Shown piece after piece: positions 1 to 10,409 of a stretch of 64,000 nt of DNA. This stretch comes from Jannaschia sp. CCS1 (GTDB lineage: Bacteria; Pseudomonadota; Alphaproteobacteria; Rhodobacterales; Rhodobacteraceae): the NCBI RefSeq assembly GCF_000013565.1, contig NC_007802.1, positions 1 through 64,000 on the forward strand. Direction: 5' to 3'. The position numbers and the translations under genes are program-made. The number at the start of each line of letters is the position of its first letter. Positions within the stretch are counted from its first letter, which is position 1. The notes beneath the pieces were generated by a model. The model was given only the letters and a program-made list of their open reading frames with translations. It made no database searches and was not told the DNA's origin.

Positions 1-47
1 CTGGTCGCGAGACGACGAACCGGGTAGCAAAAGGACGGGACGAAGGC

Positions 48-1475
48 ATGACGAACGACACTTGGAACGAAGTGCGCCAAGATCTGTTGAAGGTTGTCGG
101 CAAGAACAACTTTTCAGCATGGATTGAACCAATCGATTTTGATCGCATTGATGAGCGAACCGCCCATTTCCATGTGCCCACGAATTTCATTGGCTCCTGG
201 GTGACCAACAACTTCGGCGACCTGATTCTGCGTCAATTGTCGGCCCATGGTGCCGGCGCGGATCGTGTGAAGTTCACGGTGTCCCCGAAAGCGGGTGCTG
301 CCGTTGCCGCACCGGCCAATACATCTGCCCCAAGACCTGTCCCGGAAATGGCTGCGGCTGCTCCGGCGCCTGCCCCTGTTCATCACACCGCACCTGCGCC
401 CGCTCCTGTCGCGGCCCCGGCGCAACCGCGTGAGCTGCCCGGTGCCAAGCTGAACCCGAACTTTACCTTTGCCAATTTCGTCGTCGGCAAGCCGAACGAG
501 CTGGCCCATGCCGCCGCCCGTCGCGTGGCCGAGACGTTGGACGTCACCTTCAACCCGCTGTTTCTGTATGGCGGCGTTGGCCTCGGCAAGACGCATCTGA
601 TGCACGCCATCGCCTGGGATCTGCAGGACCGTCATCCCGACGCCAAGATCCTGTTTCTGTCGGCTGAGCAGTTCATGCACCGGTTCGTGCGGGCGCTCCG
701 CGAGCAAGACACGTTCAATTTCAAGGAAACGTTCCGCTCGGTCGATATCCTGATGGTCGATGATGTGCAGTTTATCGCTGGCAAAACCTCCACCCAGCAG
801 GAATTCTTCCACACATTCAACGCGTTGGTTGAGATGGGCAAGCAAATCGTCATCTCTGGTGACCGTGCGCCCGTCGACATGGAAGAGCTCGACAATCGCA
901 TCGCGTCGCGCCTTCAGTGCGGCCTTGTCGTGGACATCCACCCCACCGATTACGAACTTCGCCTGGGCGTGCTGCAACATAAGGCTGAGCTTTTGGGCGC
1001 AAAGTATCCGCACATCACCTTTGCCACCGGCGTGTTGGAATATCTGGCCCAGAAGATCTCGTCCAACGTTCGGGTGCTGGAAGGCGCGCTGACGCGTCTC
1101 TTTGCCTTCGCCGATCTGGTGCGGCGTGAAGTGACCGTCGATCTTGCCAAGGAATGTCTCACCGATGTTCTGCGCGCGACTGACAAGAAGGTCACGATGG
1201 ATGAGATCCTGAAAAAGACCTGCGAATACTACAAGATCCGCCAAGTCGATATGATCAGCCAGAACCGACAGCGCGTGATCGCACGGCCCCGGCAGATGGC
1301 GATGTATCTGTGCAAGCGCCTGACCACGCGCTCCCTTCCTGAGATCGGGAAGAAATTCGGCGGGCGCGATCACACCACAATCCTCTACGGCGTGCGCAAG
1401 ATCGAAGAGCTGATGCAGGCCGATAGTCAGATTGCCGAGGACGCAGAACTGTTGCGCCGGACACTGGAAGCCTAG
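48..1475 (+). CDS. dnaA: Chromosomal replication initiator DnaA
   Basis: DnaA binds DnaA boxes at the origin and, in its ATP form, opens the duplex and loads the helicase. The 475-residue product has the full family layout. There is an N-terminal domain I, then an Ala/Pro-rich linker (about residues 85-130). The AAA+ core has Walker A GGVGLGKTH near residue 175 and Walker B ILMVDDVQ near 234, and the C-terminal DNA-binding signature GRDHTTILYG lies near 439. A GAAGG ribosome site precedes the ATG. dnaN, recF and gyrB follow on the same strand, the usual neighbourhood. Only 47 bases lie upstream, so the promoter and any autoregulatory boxes are not visible. Confidence 0.98.
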   Translation: MTNDTWNEVRQDLLKVVGKNNFSAWIEPIDFDRIDERTAHFHVPTNFIGSWVTNNFGDLILRQLSAHGAGADRVKFTVSPKAGAAVAAPANTSAPRPVPEMAAAAPAPAPVHHTAPAPAPVAAPAQPRELPGAKLNPNFTFANFVVGKPNELAHAAARRVAETLDVTFNPLFLYGGVGLGKTHLMHAIAWDLQDRHPDAKILFLSAEQFMHRFVRALREQDTFNFKETFRSVDILMVDDVQFIAGKTSTQQEFFHTFNALVEMGKQIVISGDRAPVDMEELDNRIASRLQCGLVVDIHPTDYELRLGVLQHKAELLGAKYPHITFATGVLEYLAQKISSNVRVLEGALTRLFAFADLVRREVTVDLAKECLTDVLRATDKKVTMDEILKKTCEYYKIRQVDMISQNRQRVIARPRQMAMYLCKRLTTRSLPEIGKKFGGRDHTTILYGVRKIEELMQADSQIAEDAELLRRTLEA

Positions 1476-1494
1476 GTTTCCGCGCTGCAATCCA

Positions 1495-1520
1495 CGCTTG
1501 CCACTTGACGCTGGCAAGCG
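1495..1520. repeat. Perfect 9-bp inverted repeat in the dnaA-dnaN gap
   Basis: CGCTTGCCA at 1495-1503 and TGGCAAGCG at 1512-1520 flank an 8-base loop. No T-run follows, so it is not a standard terminator. It overlaps the candidate -35 of the dnaN promoter (TTGACG, 1505-1510, lies in the loop), which would suit an operator or an RNA processing/stability hairpin at the dnaA 3' end. Confidence 0.6.
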
Positions 1521-1535
1521 CGCAGGCAGTATCTT
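1505..1535 (+). promoter_or_regulatory. Candidate dnaN promoter
   Basis: TTGACG (1505-1510) and TATCTT (1530-1535) resemble -35 and -10 hexamers, but the spacing of 19 bases is longer than the 17 optimum. It lies about 70 bases before dnaN. Inferred from sequence only. Confidence 0.35.
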
Positions 1536-1602
1536 ATTCAACTTGTGAATTTCTGGGGTCCGAGTAGTCTCGCGGCCCCACACTCTGTCGGAGCGCACGT
1601 CC

Positions 1603-2721
1603 ATGAAACTCTCCATCGAACGCGCCACATTGCTGCGCGCTGTCAGCCAGGCGCAATCCGTGGTGGAGCGTCGCAACACCATCCCGATCCTCGCCAACGT
1701 ATTGATTGAGGCCGAGGGAGAGACTGTCAGCTTCCGCGCCACCGATCTGGACATTGAAGTCGTCGACAAGGCCCCCGCCCAGGTGGAGCGTGCCGGGGCC
1801 ACGACCGTGTCCGCCGTGACATTGCACGAGATCGTGCGCAAATTGCCCGACGGATCGCTGGTGTCACTGACGGAAGATACCACCACGTCGCGACTTACGA
1901 TTGAAGCGGGACGGTCCTCCTTTCAACTGGCGACGCTGCCGCGCGAAGATTTTCCCGTCATGGCGTCAACGGATTATGCCGCCAATTTCTCGGCCAAAGC
2001 GCCGGAGCTGCGACGCCTGTTCGACAAGTCCAAGTTTGCGATCTCGACCGAAGAGACGCGGTATTATCTGAACGGTGTCTATTTCCACATCGCTGAAGGC
2101 GATAACGGCAAAGCCCTGCGTGCCGTGGCCACCGACGGCCACCGCCTTGCCCGGATCGACAGCGCCCTGCCCGATGGTGCGCAAGAAATGCCCGGCGTGA
2201 TCGTGCCTCGCAAGACGGTGGGCGAACTGCGCAAGCTGCTGGATGATGACGATGCCCAGATCGCCGTGAGCGTGTCGGAGACGAAAATCCGCTTCGCCAC
2301 GCCAGATATCACGCTGACCTCCAAGGTGATCGACGGCACCTTCCCCGATTACACACGCGTCATTCCAGCGGGCAACACGCGCCGGATGGAAGTGGATGCG
2401 GGCGACTTCGCCAAGGCGGTCGATCTGGTGGCAACGGTCAGCTCCGAGCGGTCACGCGCCGTAAAGATGGCGCTGGACGAGGACCGCCTGATGCTGTCCG
2501 TTAATGCGCCAGATTCTGGCAATGCAGAGGCCGAACTGGTCGTGGCCTATGCCGACGAGAAGCTGGAGATTGGCTTTAACGCCAAATACTTGCTGGAAAT
2601 CGCCAGCCAGGTGGACCGGGAGAACGCGGTTTTCATGTTCTCGTCCCCGGCTGAGCCCACGCTGATGCGCGAAGGCAACGATGATAGCGCGATCTATGTC
2701 GTCATGCCCATGCGGGTCTGA
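1603..2721 (+). CDS. dnaN: DNA polymerase III sliding clamp (beta subunit)
   Basis: The beta clamp is a ring-shaped dimer that tethers DNA polymerase III to DNA. The 372-residue protein has the normal length and the typical family start MKLSIERATLLRAVSQAQSV. It also has an internal NTIPILANVLIEA segment and a C-terminal VMPMRV, matching the conserved C-terminal VMPMRL-type tail. It follows dnaA by 127 bases and is probably transcribed from its own promoter as well as by read-through. recF begins 57 bases downstream. Confidence 0.98.
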   Translation: MKLSIERATLLRAVSQAQSVVERRNTIPILANVLIEAEGETVSFRATDLDIEVVDKAPAQVERAGATTVSAVTLHEIVRKLPDGSLVSLTEDTTTSRLTIEAGRSSFQLATLPREDFPVMASTDYAANFSAKAPELRRLFDKSKFAISTEETRYYLNGVYFHIAEGDNGKALRAVATDGHRLARIDSALPDGAQEMPGVIVPRKTVGELRKLLDDDDAQIAVSVSETKIRFATPDITLTSKVIDGTFPDYTRVIPAGNTRRMEVDAGDFAKAVDLVATVSSERSRAVKMALDEDRLMLSVNAPDSGNAEAELVVAYADEKLEIGFNAKYLLEIASQVDRENAVFMFSSPAEPTLMREGNDDSAIYVVMPMRV

Positions 2722-2778
2722 CCGGCGCGCGCGTGACCTCCACCGGACATGTCCAGGCAAAATGATGAGGGCTGTGGG

Positions 2779-3876
2779 GTGAGCAAAGTGTTCGTCTCAT
2801 CCCTGGCGCTGTCGCATTTCCGCTCCCACAGACGGGCGCGAATGGAGTTGGACGGGCGCCCAGTGGCGCTGTTCGGACCCAATGGCGCGGGCAAGACCAA
2901 TCTGATGGAAGCTGTCTCCTTGCTGTCGCCCGGGCGTGGGTTGCGGCGCGCGGCAGCCGAAGAGATCATTCGCAGGCCTGAGGCGATTGGCTGGAAAGTC
3001 AGCGCCGAGATTTCCGGGCCCAGCATTAACCACGATATCACTCTGACAGCCGAACCCGGACAACCCCGCACCACTCAGGTCGACGGCAAGACCGCACCAC
3101 AGATCGCGCTTGCCAGGCTGCTGCGCATTGTCTGGCTGGTGCCGTCTCAAGACAGGCTCTGGAGCGAAGGGGCAGAAGGGCGGCGGCGGTTTCTTGACCG
3201 GATCACGCTAAGTTTTCTGCCCGACCACGCAGATGCCGTCCTGACCTACGAGAAAGCGATGCGCGAGAGGAACCGTCTGCTCCGCGACGATGCGCGTGAT
3301 CCGGCGTGGTATCGCGCGTTGGAGGCGCAGATGGCAGACGCCGCTGTGCGGATCGTGAACGGGCGCGACGACGCGCTCACCCGCATCAGCGCTGCCCAGA
3401 ATGGGGCTGCGACAGCTTTCCCCGCCGCCGATCTGGGGATCGAAACGGAGCACCCCTGCCAAACGGTCGACGATTTCATCCAGGCCTTCGAGGGGAGCCG
3501 CCCACGGGACCTCGCAGCCGGGCGCACGCTGATCGGACCGCACCGCGCCGACATGTCCGCGATCTACCGCGACAAGGGTGTGCCCGCCAAACAATGCTCC
3601 ACCGGTGAGCAGAAAGCGCTGCTGATCTCGCTGATCCTGTCCAACGCACGGGCCTTGAAGGCCGAGACCGGAACGGCCCCCTTGGTGCTGCTGGATGAGG
3701 TCGCGGCGCATCTGGATGCGGGGCGTCGCGCAGCGCTGTTTGATGAGATCTGCGCGTTGGAGGCTCAGGCCTGGATGACCGGAACAGGGCCGGAATTGTT
3801 CGCGGAATTGGGTGACAGGGCGCAGCATTTCGAGATTACCGAGGTCGCAGGCGAAAGCCAGGTCGCCGCCCCCTAA
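2779..3876 (+). CDS. recF: DNA replication and repair protein RecF
   Basis: RecF is an SMC-like ATPase that helps load RecA at single-strand gaps. Walker A FGPNGAGKTN lies near residue 32 from the GTG start. The late signature PLVLLDEVAAHLDAGRR carries the Walker B and D-loop. I chose GTG at 2779 because RecF proteins begin with a short strand shortly before an 'L..FR' motif, here VFVSSLALSHFRSH. An upstream ATG at 2749 would add ten unconvincing residues. The product is about 365 residues, normal for the family. Confidence 0.95.
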   Translation: MSKVFVSSLALSHFRSHRRARMELDGRPVALFGPNGAGKTNLMEAVSLLSPGRGLRRAAAEEIIRRPEAIGWKVSAEISGPSINHDITLTAEPGQPRTTQVDGKTAPQIALARLLRIVWLVPSQDRLWSEGAEGRRRFLDRITLSFLPDHADAVLTYEKAMRERNRLLRDDARDPAWYRALEAQMADAAVRIVNGRDDALTRISAAQNGAATAFPAADLGIETEHPCQTVDDFIQAFEGSRPRDLAAGRTLIGPHRADMSAIYRDKGVPAKQCSTGEQKALLISLILSNARALKAETGTAPLVLLDEVAAHLDAGRRAALFDEICALEAQAWMTGTGPELFAELGDRAQHFEITEVAGESQVAAP

Positions 3877-3892
3877 ATCTTGTGTTCCTCCC

Positions 3893-3921
3893 GTGACATT
3901 GCTTGCCAAAATGCGTATATA
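3893..3921 (+). promoter_or_regulatory. Candidate gyrB promoter
   Basis: GTGACA (3893-3898), a 17-base spacer and TATATA (3916-3921) lie about 30 bases before the gyrB ATG, in an A+T-rich patch of the recF-gyrB gap. The close match to sigma-70-type hexamers at optimal spacing supports it; untested. Confidence 0.5.
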
Positions 3922-3925
3922 TTGA

Positions 3926-6367
<2,442 letters not shown>

Positions 6368-6478
6368 TTGGCGACTAAGGCCCCAACCCTGTCAAAGGGG
6401 TCCGAGGATCAAAACATGTAGGGCGGGACTTGCGGCGCAGCCTGTCCTACACTTCCTTCTGTAGCAGGAGGCCCATCC

Positions 6479-7129
6479 ATGTCCGACGGGTTCGATACCC
6501 TCATCACCCGCGCCAACGCGTTTTTCACCGATCTGCGCGCCAATAATACGCGCGATTTCTATGAGGCCCACAAAGCCGCCTACACGACAGACATCAAGAA
6601 ACCCGCCGAACTGCTTGCGGATTTGTTTGCCGAGGATCTCGCCAAACGCACCGGCAAGGCCCACAAACCCAAACTGTTCCGCATCCATCGCGATGTGCGG
6701 TTTTCCAAGGACAAGACGCCCTATAACACGCACCTGCATTTGATGTGGTCGCGCCCGGGACTTGGGCCGACATGGTTTTTCGGCTCTTCCTCCGATTACC
6801 TGATACTTGGGATGGGCATCATGGGGCTGGAGAAGGACGGTCTCACGGCCTATCGCCAGATGGTCGACCGGCAGGGAGATAACCTCTCGGACGCGATCGA
6901 GGCCTCCGGGGCGCAGATCAGCGATTGGGGGCCTGATCCGCTCAAGCGCGTGCCGAAACCCTATGACCAAGATCATCCCCAGGCCGAGCTGCTCAGACGC
7001 AAAGCCTTGGCGCTTTCGACGGATCTGCCCGCAGGATGGGAGGGCGATGGCCTTCTCAAGACTCTCAACAAGATGATTCCCGCGCTTTTGCCCACGTGGA
7101 AAGTTCTGGATGAGACCTTTCCGGGTTAG
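6479..7129 (+). CDS. DUF2461 family protein
   Basis: This 216-residue protein belongs to the DUF2461 (TIGR02453) family, which has no established function. Recognisable family traits are the opening FDTLITRANAFFTDLRANNTRDFYEAHK-type region (residues 4-32) and RIHRDVRFSKDKTPYNTHL near residues 69-87. It has no signal peptide or membrane segment, so it is probably cytoplasmic. It lies 111 bases after gyrB and is likely a separate unit, with a GGAGG ribosome site just upstream. Confidence 0.85.
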   Translation: MSDGFDTLITRANAFFTDLRANNTRDFYEAHKAAYTTDIKKPAELLADLFAEDLAKRTGKAHKPKLFRIHRDVRFSKDKTPYNTHLHLMWSRPGLGPTWFFGSSSDYLILGMGIMGLEKDGLTAYRQMVDRQGDNLSDAIEASGAQISDWGPDPLKRVPKPYDQDHPQAELLRRKALALSTDLPAGWEGDGLLKTLNKMIPALLPTWKVLDETFPG

Positions 7130-7557
7130 CTCTGACGCCTCAGCCGATTCGAATCAGCCCCCTTTGGGTAAGGCCAGCCTTACCTTAAGCTAAACTTCCG
7201 ACATTCCGGGGCGAACCGCCTCCGTTCAGAAACTGCAGGGAAACCTTACCTGCCGCGGTGACACCCGATAACAGGCCCATTTCAGAGCCCGGTCATGATG
7301 CTATCGGCCAAACCTTTTGTCATGCAGCGCTCACAGCGGTCTGATGTTAAAATCTTTGTTTTTCAATGCTTTGAATAAATGACATCCGATAACATTGCCC
7401 TGTTATGACCTTTCTTTTCGCGGAAATTGTCTGACATGGGGGAAACCCGCCATGTTCAGTTCATCGGCTCACAGGGCATAACCCAAACATGAGCTGAACA
7501 ACACGAACCTGAAACACACACCTAAACCAAAACTTTATATTTATAGGAATTCACACA
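7130..7557 (+). promoter_or_regulatory. 428-base regulatory region before the curli-like cassette
   Basis: No gene is visible here. The region holds an 18-bp inverted repeat (GGTAAGGC-CA-GCCTTACC, 7167-7184) and two copies of CCGATAACA (7265-7273 and 7386-7394). The second copy sits in an inverted repeat ATAACA-6-TGTTAT (7389-7406), and there is a further TTCAA-4-TTGAA repeat (7362-7375). The last 200 bases are A+T-richer than the surroundings. Such density of dyads suggests a regulated promoter for the cassette at 7558, but no -10/-35 pair stands out. Confidence 0.45.
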
Positions 7558-7992
7558 ATGAAACTCGCACTTATCAAAACCGCCGCCGTCTCCATCGCTC
7601 TGATCGCAACTGTTGGCGCCGCATCGGCCTGCAACATCGCAACGGCCAACCAGTTTGGCTGGGACAACTCCGCCGGCGTCCAGCAGTTCGGTAACTGCAA
7701 CAACACTGCCATCGGTCAGAACGGCTGGAACAACACCGCAGCCGGCATCTCCAACGGCTTCGCCAACACGGTTGTGGTTGGTCAGGACGGCGCTTGGAAC
7801 ACTGGCGTTGTTGGTCAGAACGGCTCCTTCAACGCTGGCGCAGTGCAGCAGTCCGGCGCCCTGAACTACGGTGAAGTTGTTCAGAACGGCAACTTCCAGA
7901 CCGGCGCTGTGATCCAGTCCGGCGTGGGTAACACCGGTGTCCTGAACCAGACCGGTACGGGCAACACCGCCCTGATCATCCAGGCCAACTAA
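7558..7992 (+). CDS. Curlin-repeat amyloid subunit-like protein (CsgA-type)
   Basis: This 144-residue secreted protein has a signal peptide (MKLALIKTAAVSIALIATVG...ASA, residues 1-24). About nine 11-residue units follow, of pattern xQxGxxNxaxV, for example GQNGSFNAGAV, VQNGNFQTGAV and NQTGTGNTALI. Each unit is half of the 22-residue strand-loop-strand repeat of CsgA/CsgB curlins, in which the Gln and Asn ladders stack in the amyloid beta-solenoid. Two Cys residues (C25 and one in FGNCNN) are unusual for a curlin. It is followed by a CsgH-like gene and a second curlin-like gene. No CsgG, CsgE or CsgF is in the window, so export must rely on genes elsewhere. Curlin family membership is well supported; the role as a fibre is inferred. 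Confidence 0.82.
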   Translation: MKLALIKTAAVSIALIATVGAASACNIATANQFGWDNSAGVQQFGNCNNTAIGQNGWNNTAAGISNGFANTVVVGQDGAWNTGVVGQNGSFNAGAVQQSGALNYGEVVQNGNFQTGAVIQSGVGNTGVLNQTGTGNTALIIQAN

Positions 7993-8003
7993 GTCCGGAC
8001 CAT

Positions 8004-8044
8004 CCGGGGGCGGGTTTCCCTTAATCCCCTTCGCCCCGCCCCGG
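8004..8044 (+). terminator. Strong intercistronic hairpin between the first two curli-like genes
   Basis: CCGGGGGCGGG (8004-8014) pairs with CCCGCCCCGG (8035-8044) with one bulged G, enclosing a 20-base loop. No T-run follows, so full termination is unlikely. It could stabilise the upstream mRNA or reduce read-through and so favour the major subunit over the downstream genes. Confidence 0.5.
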
Positions 8045-8096
8045 GATAAATTGACCCAAGACCTCTCAACCAACCTCATTTTCAAAGGACAGGCCA

Positions 8097-8495
8097 ATGA
8101 CCAAGTTTTCAAAATCCTCCACGGCCCTCGGTGTAGCTGCCATCGCAGCGGCCGTCCTGGGCGCCACCGCGATCTCTGCCGAAACGGCTAACCTCACCCG
8201 CGAGGCCCATGCACAAACCGCAGCGCCCGTCGCTTGCGCCCTCAACATCGGCACAGCCAGCGGCCTTCTGCAGGTCGAGCCTGTGATCCAAGCGACCGAG
8301 GCCGTGTCCGGCATCTACCAACTGCGTGTTGAGGGCCCCGGCACTCGCATGAACCAGGGCGGCCCCTTCTCGGTCCGCGCCGGTCAGACGGTGGAGCTTG
8401 GGCGCATGATGACCAGCGGGTCCGCCTCCAGCCTCGACGCTGAATTTACCCTTACGATCGCCGGCCGCACCTACCGCTGCCCCACGTCGCTTTAA
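8097..8495 (+). CDS. CsgH-like curli assembly chaperone
   Basis: This 132-residue exported protein has an N-terminal signal segment (TALGVAAIAAAVLGATAISA) and a small beta-rich domain with two Cys residues (VACALNIG, TYRCPTSL). The pattern 'V.YQLRV.G...N...G.F.V..G' resembles the CsgC/CsgH immunoglobulin-like fold. CsgH is the alphaproteobacterial relative of CsgC, which keeps curlin subunits from polymerising in the periplasm. Its place between two curlin-repeat genes strongly supports that reading. It has a good AAGGA site before the ATG. The assignment rests on fold-level similarity and context rather than strong motifs. Confidence 0.6.
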   Translation: MTKFSKSSTALGVAAIAAAVLGATAISAETANLTREAHAQTAAPVACALNIGTASGLLQVEPVIQATEAVSGIYQLRVEGPGTRMNQGGPFSVRAGQTVELGRMMTSGSASSLDAEFTLTIAGRTYRCPTSL

Positions 8496-8574
8496 CCCGA
8501 ATACCTTCCAAGATCTTTTCAATCCTCCTTTTATCCGACCCTTTTCAAACCCCATTTTCTCAAGGAACACTGCC

Positions 8575-8931
8575 ATGTTTAAGAAAACCTTTACCGCCGC
8601 CGCCCTCGTTCTTGCCACCGCCGCTGTGCCCGCCGCAGCTCAGCAGATCAGCTTCGGCATCTCCGCTGGCAACCAGCAGGAGCGGGACGCCATCACCGGT
8701 GCCCTCGCCCTCTACCAGATCGCCAACGGTGGAGATCCCGTTGAGGTCCTGACTCAGGCCGCCACCGGCTCCGTCGGTGTCATCCACCAGGAAGGCAACG
8801 GCCATAACGGCTCGCTGGCCCAGGGTGGCGGAGGCAACGCCGGTGGTCTGTTCCAGTTCGGCAACAACACCAACGCCCACCTGAACCAGACCGGCGGCCA
8901 GGGCGACCTCGTCTTCACATACGGCTGGTAA
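8575..8931 (+). CDS. Second curlin-repeat protein (possible CsgB-type nucleator)
   Basis: This 118-residue secreted protein has signal peptide MFKKTFTAAALVLATAAVPAAA. A non-repetitive segment (about residues 23-60) follows. Then come four 11-residue curlin half-repeats (TGSVGVIHQEG, NGHNGSLAQGG, GGNAGGLFQFG, NNTNAHLNQTG) and an aromatic tail ending FTYGW. It is shorter and less regular than the protein at 7558, which fits a minor or nucleating subunit, but that is inference. A terminator lies about 150 bases downstream, so it is probably the last gene of the cassette. Confidence 0.72.
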   Translation: MFKKTFTAAALVLATAAVPAAAQQISFGISAGNQQERDAITGALALYQIANGGDPVEVLTQAATGSVGVIHQEGNGHNGSLAQGGGGNAGGLFQFGNNTNAHLNQTGGQGDLVFTYGW

Positions 8932-9079
8932 TCCCCGACCAGCCCCACGGTTTGGCCAGTCCGCTGGCCGAAACTCCGGACACCTGATCCATCACCAACC
9001 CCCGTTTCCCCCGGTGGATTGGGTGTCCGGCAAGTCTTCCCTCTCCCCCTACACTCCCTCACTCAGGCGTGTCCCACCT

Positions 9080-9106
9080 CCCCCAACTTCGGTTGGGGGC
9101 TTTTTC
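9080..9106 (+). terminator. Rho-independent terminator with UUCG tetraloop
   Basis: CCCCCAAC (9080-9087), TTCG loop, GTTGGGGG (9092-9099) and then CTTTTT. This is a textbook intrinsic terminator on the plus strand, closing the curli-like cassette before the MFS gene. Confidence 0.92.
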
Positions 9107-9143
9107 GTTTGGCACTGGCCCTGCCCCGTGCGAGGTCCAATCC

Positions 9144-10322
9144 ATGGCCCCCACATCCATCAGCCGCTTCGCGCCGTTCCTGCTGCTGCTTTTCATCGGA
9201 ACGCTCAGCAATTCCGCGATTGTGCCGTTCATGGGCTTCTACCTGATTGACGGTCTGGGGCACCCGCCGTGGATGCTCAGCGTTTATTCCTTCCTTGCCA
9301 TCGTGCTGACGGTTCTGGCGAACCGGGCCTTCGGGCGCCGGATTGATGCGGGTGCGCCGGTGTTCCCGCTTATCGGGGTCGCCGCAAGCGGGTATGCGGT
9401 TGCCTCTCTGGTCATGGCGGTTTCACCGACCCTGCCCGTCATGCTGACGATTGGCGTCCTGGGATATGGCATCAGCGCTTCGGCCATTTCGACGATGTTC
9501 AGCCTTGGTGGTCACATGGCCGAACGGCATGGGGTGGAGCGCACGCGCTTCAACGCCATCATGCGGGCGACCACGTCGACGGCCTGGATGATTGGCCCCG
9601 CCATCAGCTATGTTTCTGCCGGGCAATTCGGGAATGAAATCGTCTTCAAGGGCGCCGCCGTTTTGGGCCTGGCGTGGCTGGCCTGGTGGTTTTTGACCCT
9701 GCCCCGGGATGTTCAGGCGAAAGCGCCGGAGAAACCGCCCGCGACAGGCCCCGTGCCCGCCAATACCGGCCTGTGGCTGGCAGCGGCCTTCATCTTCGCA
9801 ATGTCCGTGGCCCACGGCCTGACCTTCACGGCCCTGCCGCTGTTTTTCGTGACCGAGGTTGGCCTGCCGGACTTTGCACCCGGCTTCGCGTTCTCGGTCA
9901 AAACCTTTGTGGAGGTCTTTGCGATCTTCTCCACCCCCTTCCTCATGGCGCGCTTCGGGCTCAGCGGGCCATTGCTGGCGACGGCTTGCATCGCCGTGGG
10001 GGCAATCCTGTTCCTGTCGCAGGTCACGACGCTCTCGCAGATGGTGATCGGGTCGGCGTTGGAGGGGCTCTACTACGGGCTCTTCGCCAGCCTCGGGATC
10101 AGTTATGTCCAGAGTTTCGCCCGCGACCGCCCGGCCCAGGCAACGGCGATTTATTGGAACACGCTGATGATCAGTGGGCTTTTGTCCGGGCCTGCCGTGG
10201 GCCTGATTGCCCAGGCCACAAGCTTCCAGACCGTCATCCAGATCTCATCGGGCGGGGCGGCAGTGGCAGCACTCGTCCTGTTGGTTGGGATCCTTCACGG
10301 GCGGCGGTTACAGGCGGTTTGA
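9144..10322 (+). CDS. MFS transporter
   Basis: This 392-residue major facilitator protein has about twelve hydrophobic segments, beginning ISRFAPFLLLLFIGTLSNSAIVP. The loop after helix 2 carries the GRRIDAGAP variant of the cytoplasmic MFS motif. I set the start at ATG 9144, since the upstream extension to 9069 runs through the terminator. The substrate is unknown; resemblance to sugar-efflux (SetA-like) MFS proteins is possible but not demonstrable here. Confidence 0.82.
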   Translation: MAPTSISRFAPFLLLLFIGTLSNSAIVPFMGFYLIDGLGHPPWMLSVYSFLAIVLTVLANRAFGRRIDAGAPVFPLIGVAASGYAVASLVMAVSPTLPVMLTIGVLGYGISASAISTMFSLGGHMAERHGVERTRFNAIMRATTSTAWMIGPAISYVSAGQFGNEIVFKGAAVLGLAWLAWWFLTLPRDVQAKAPEKPPATGPVPANTGLWLAAAFIFAMSVAHGLTFTALPLFFVTEVGLPDFAPGFAFSVKTFVEVFAIFSTPFLMARFGLSGPLLATACIAVGAILFLSQVTTLSQMVIGSALEGLYYGLFASLGISYVQSFARDRPAQATAIYWNTLMISGLLSGPAVGLIAQATSFQTVIQISSGGAAVAALVLLVGILHGRRLQAV

Positions 10323-10409
10323 TGCCGAAACAAACTGTTTCCATGACGCCGCAGGGCGCGACAGCAGCCCTCTGGTACCCTTACATCTCTCGCTGATGAG
10401 GTGCCCTAC

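Noticed and set aside
114-1886. A 590-codon open frame antisense to dnaA and dnaN
   Set aside because: It spans the ends of two well-supported genes and the promoter between them, and has no ribosome site or family match.
7141-7190. A tRNA gene suggested by GATTCGAATC
   Set aside because: No cloverleaf can be built around it; the adjacent GGTAAGGC/GCCTTACC is a simple inverted repeat.
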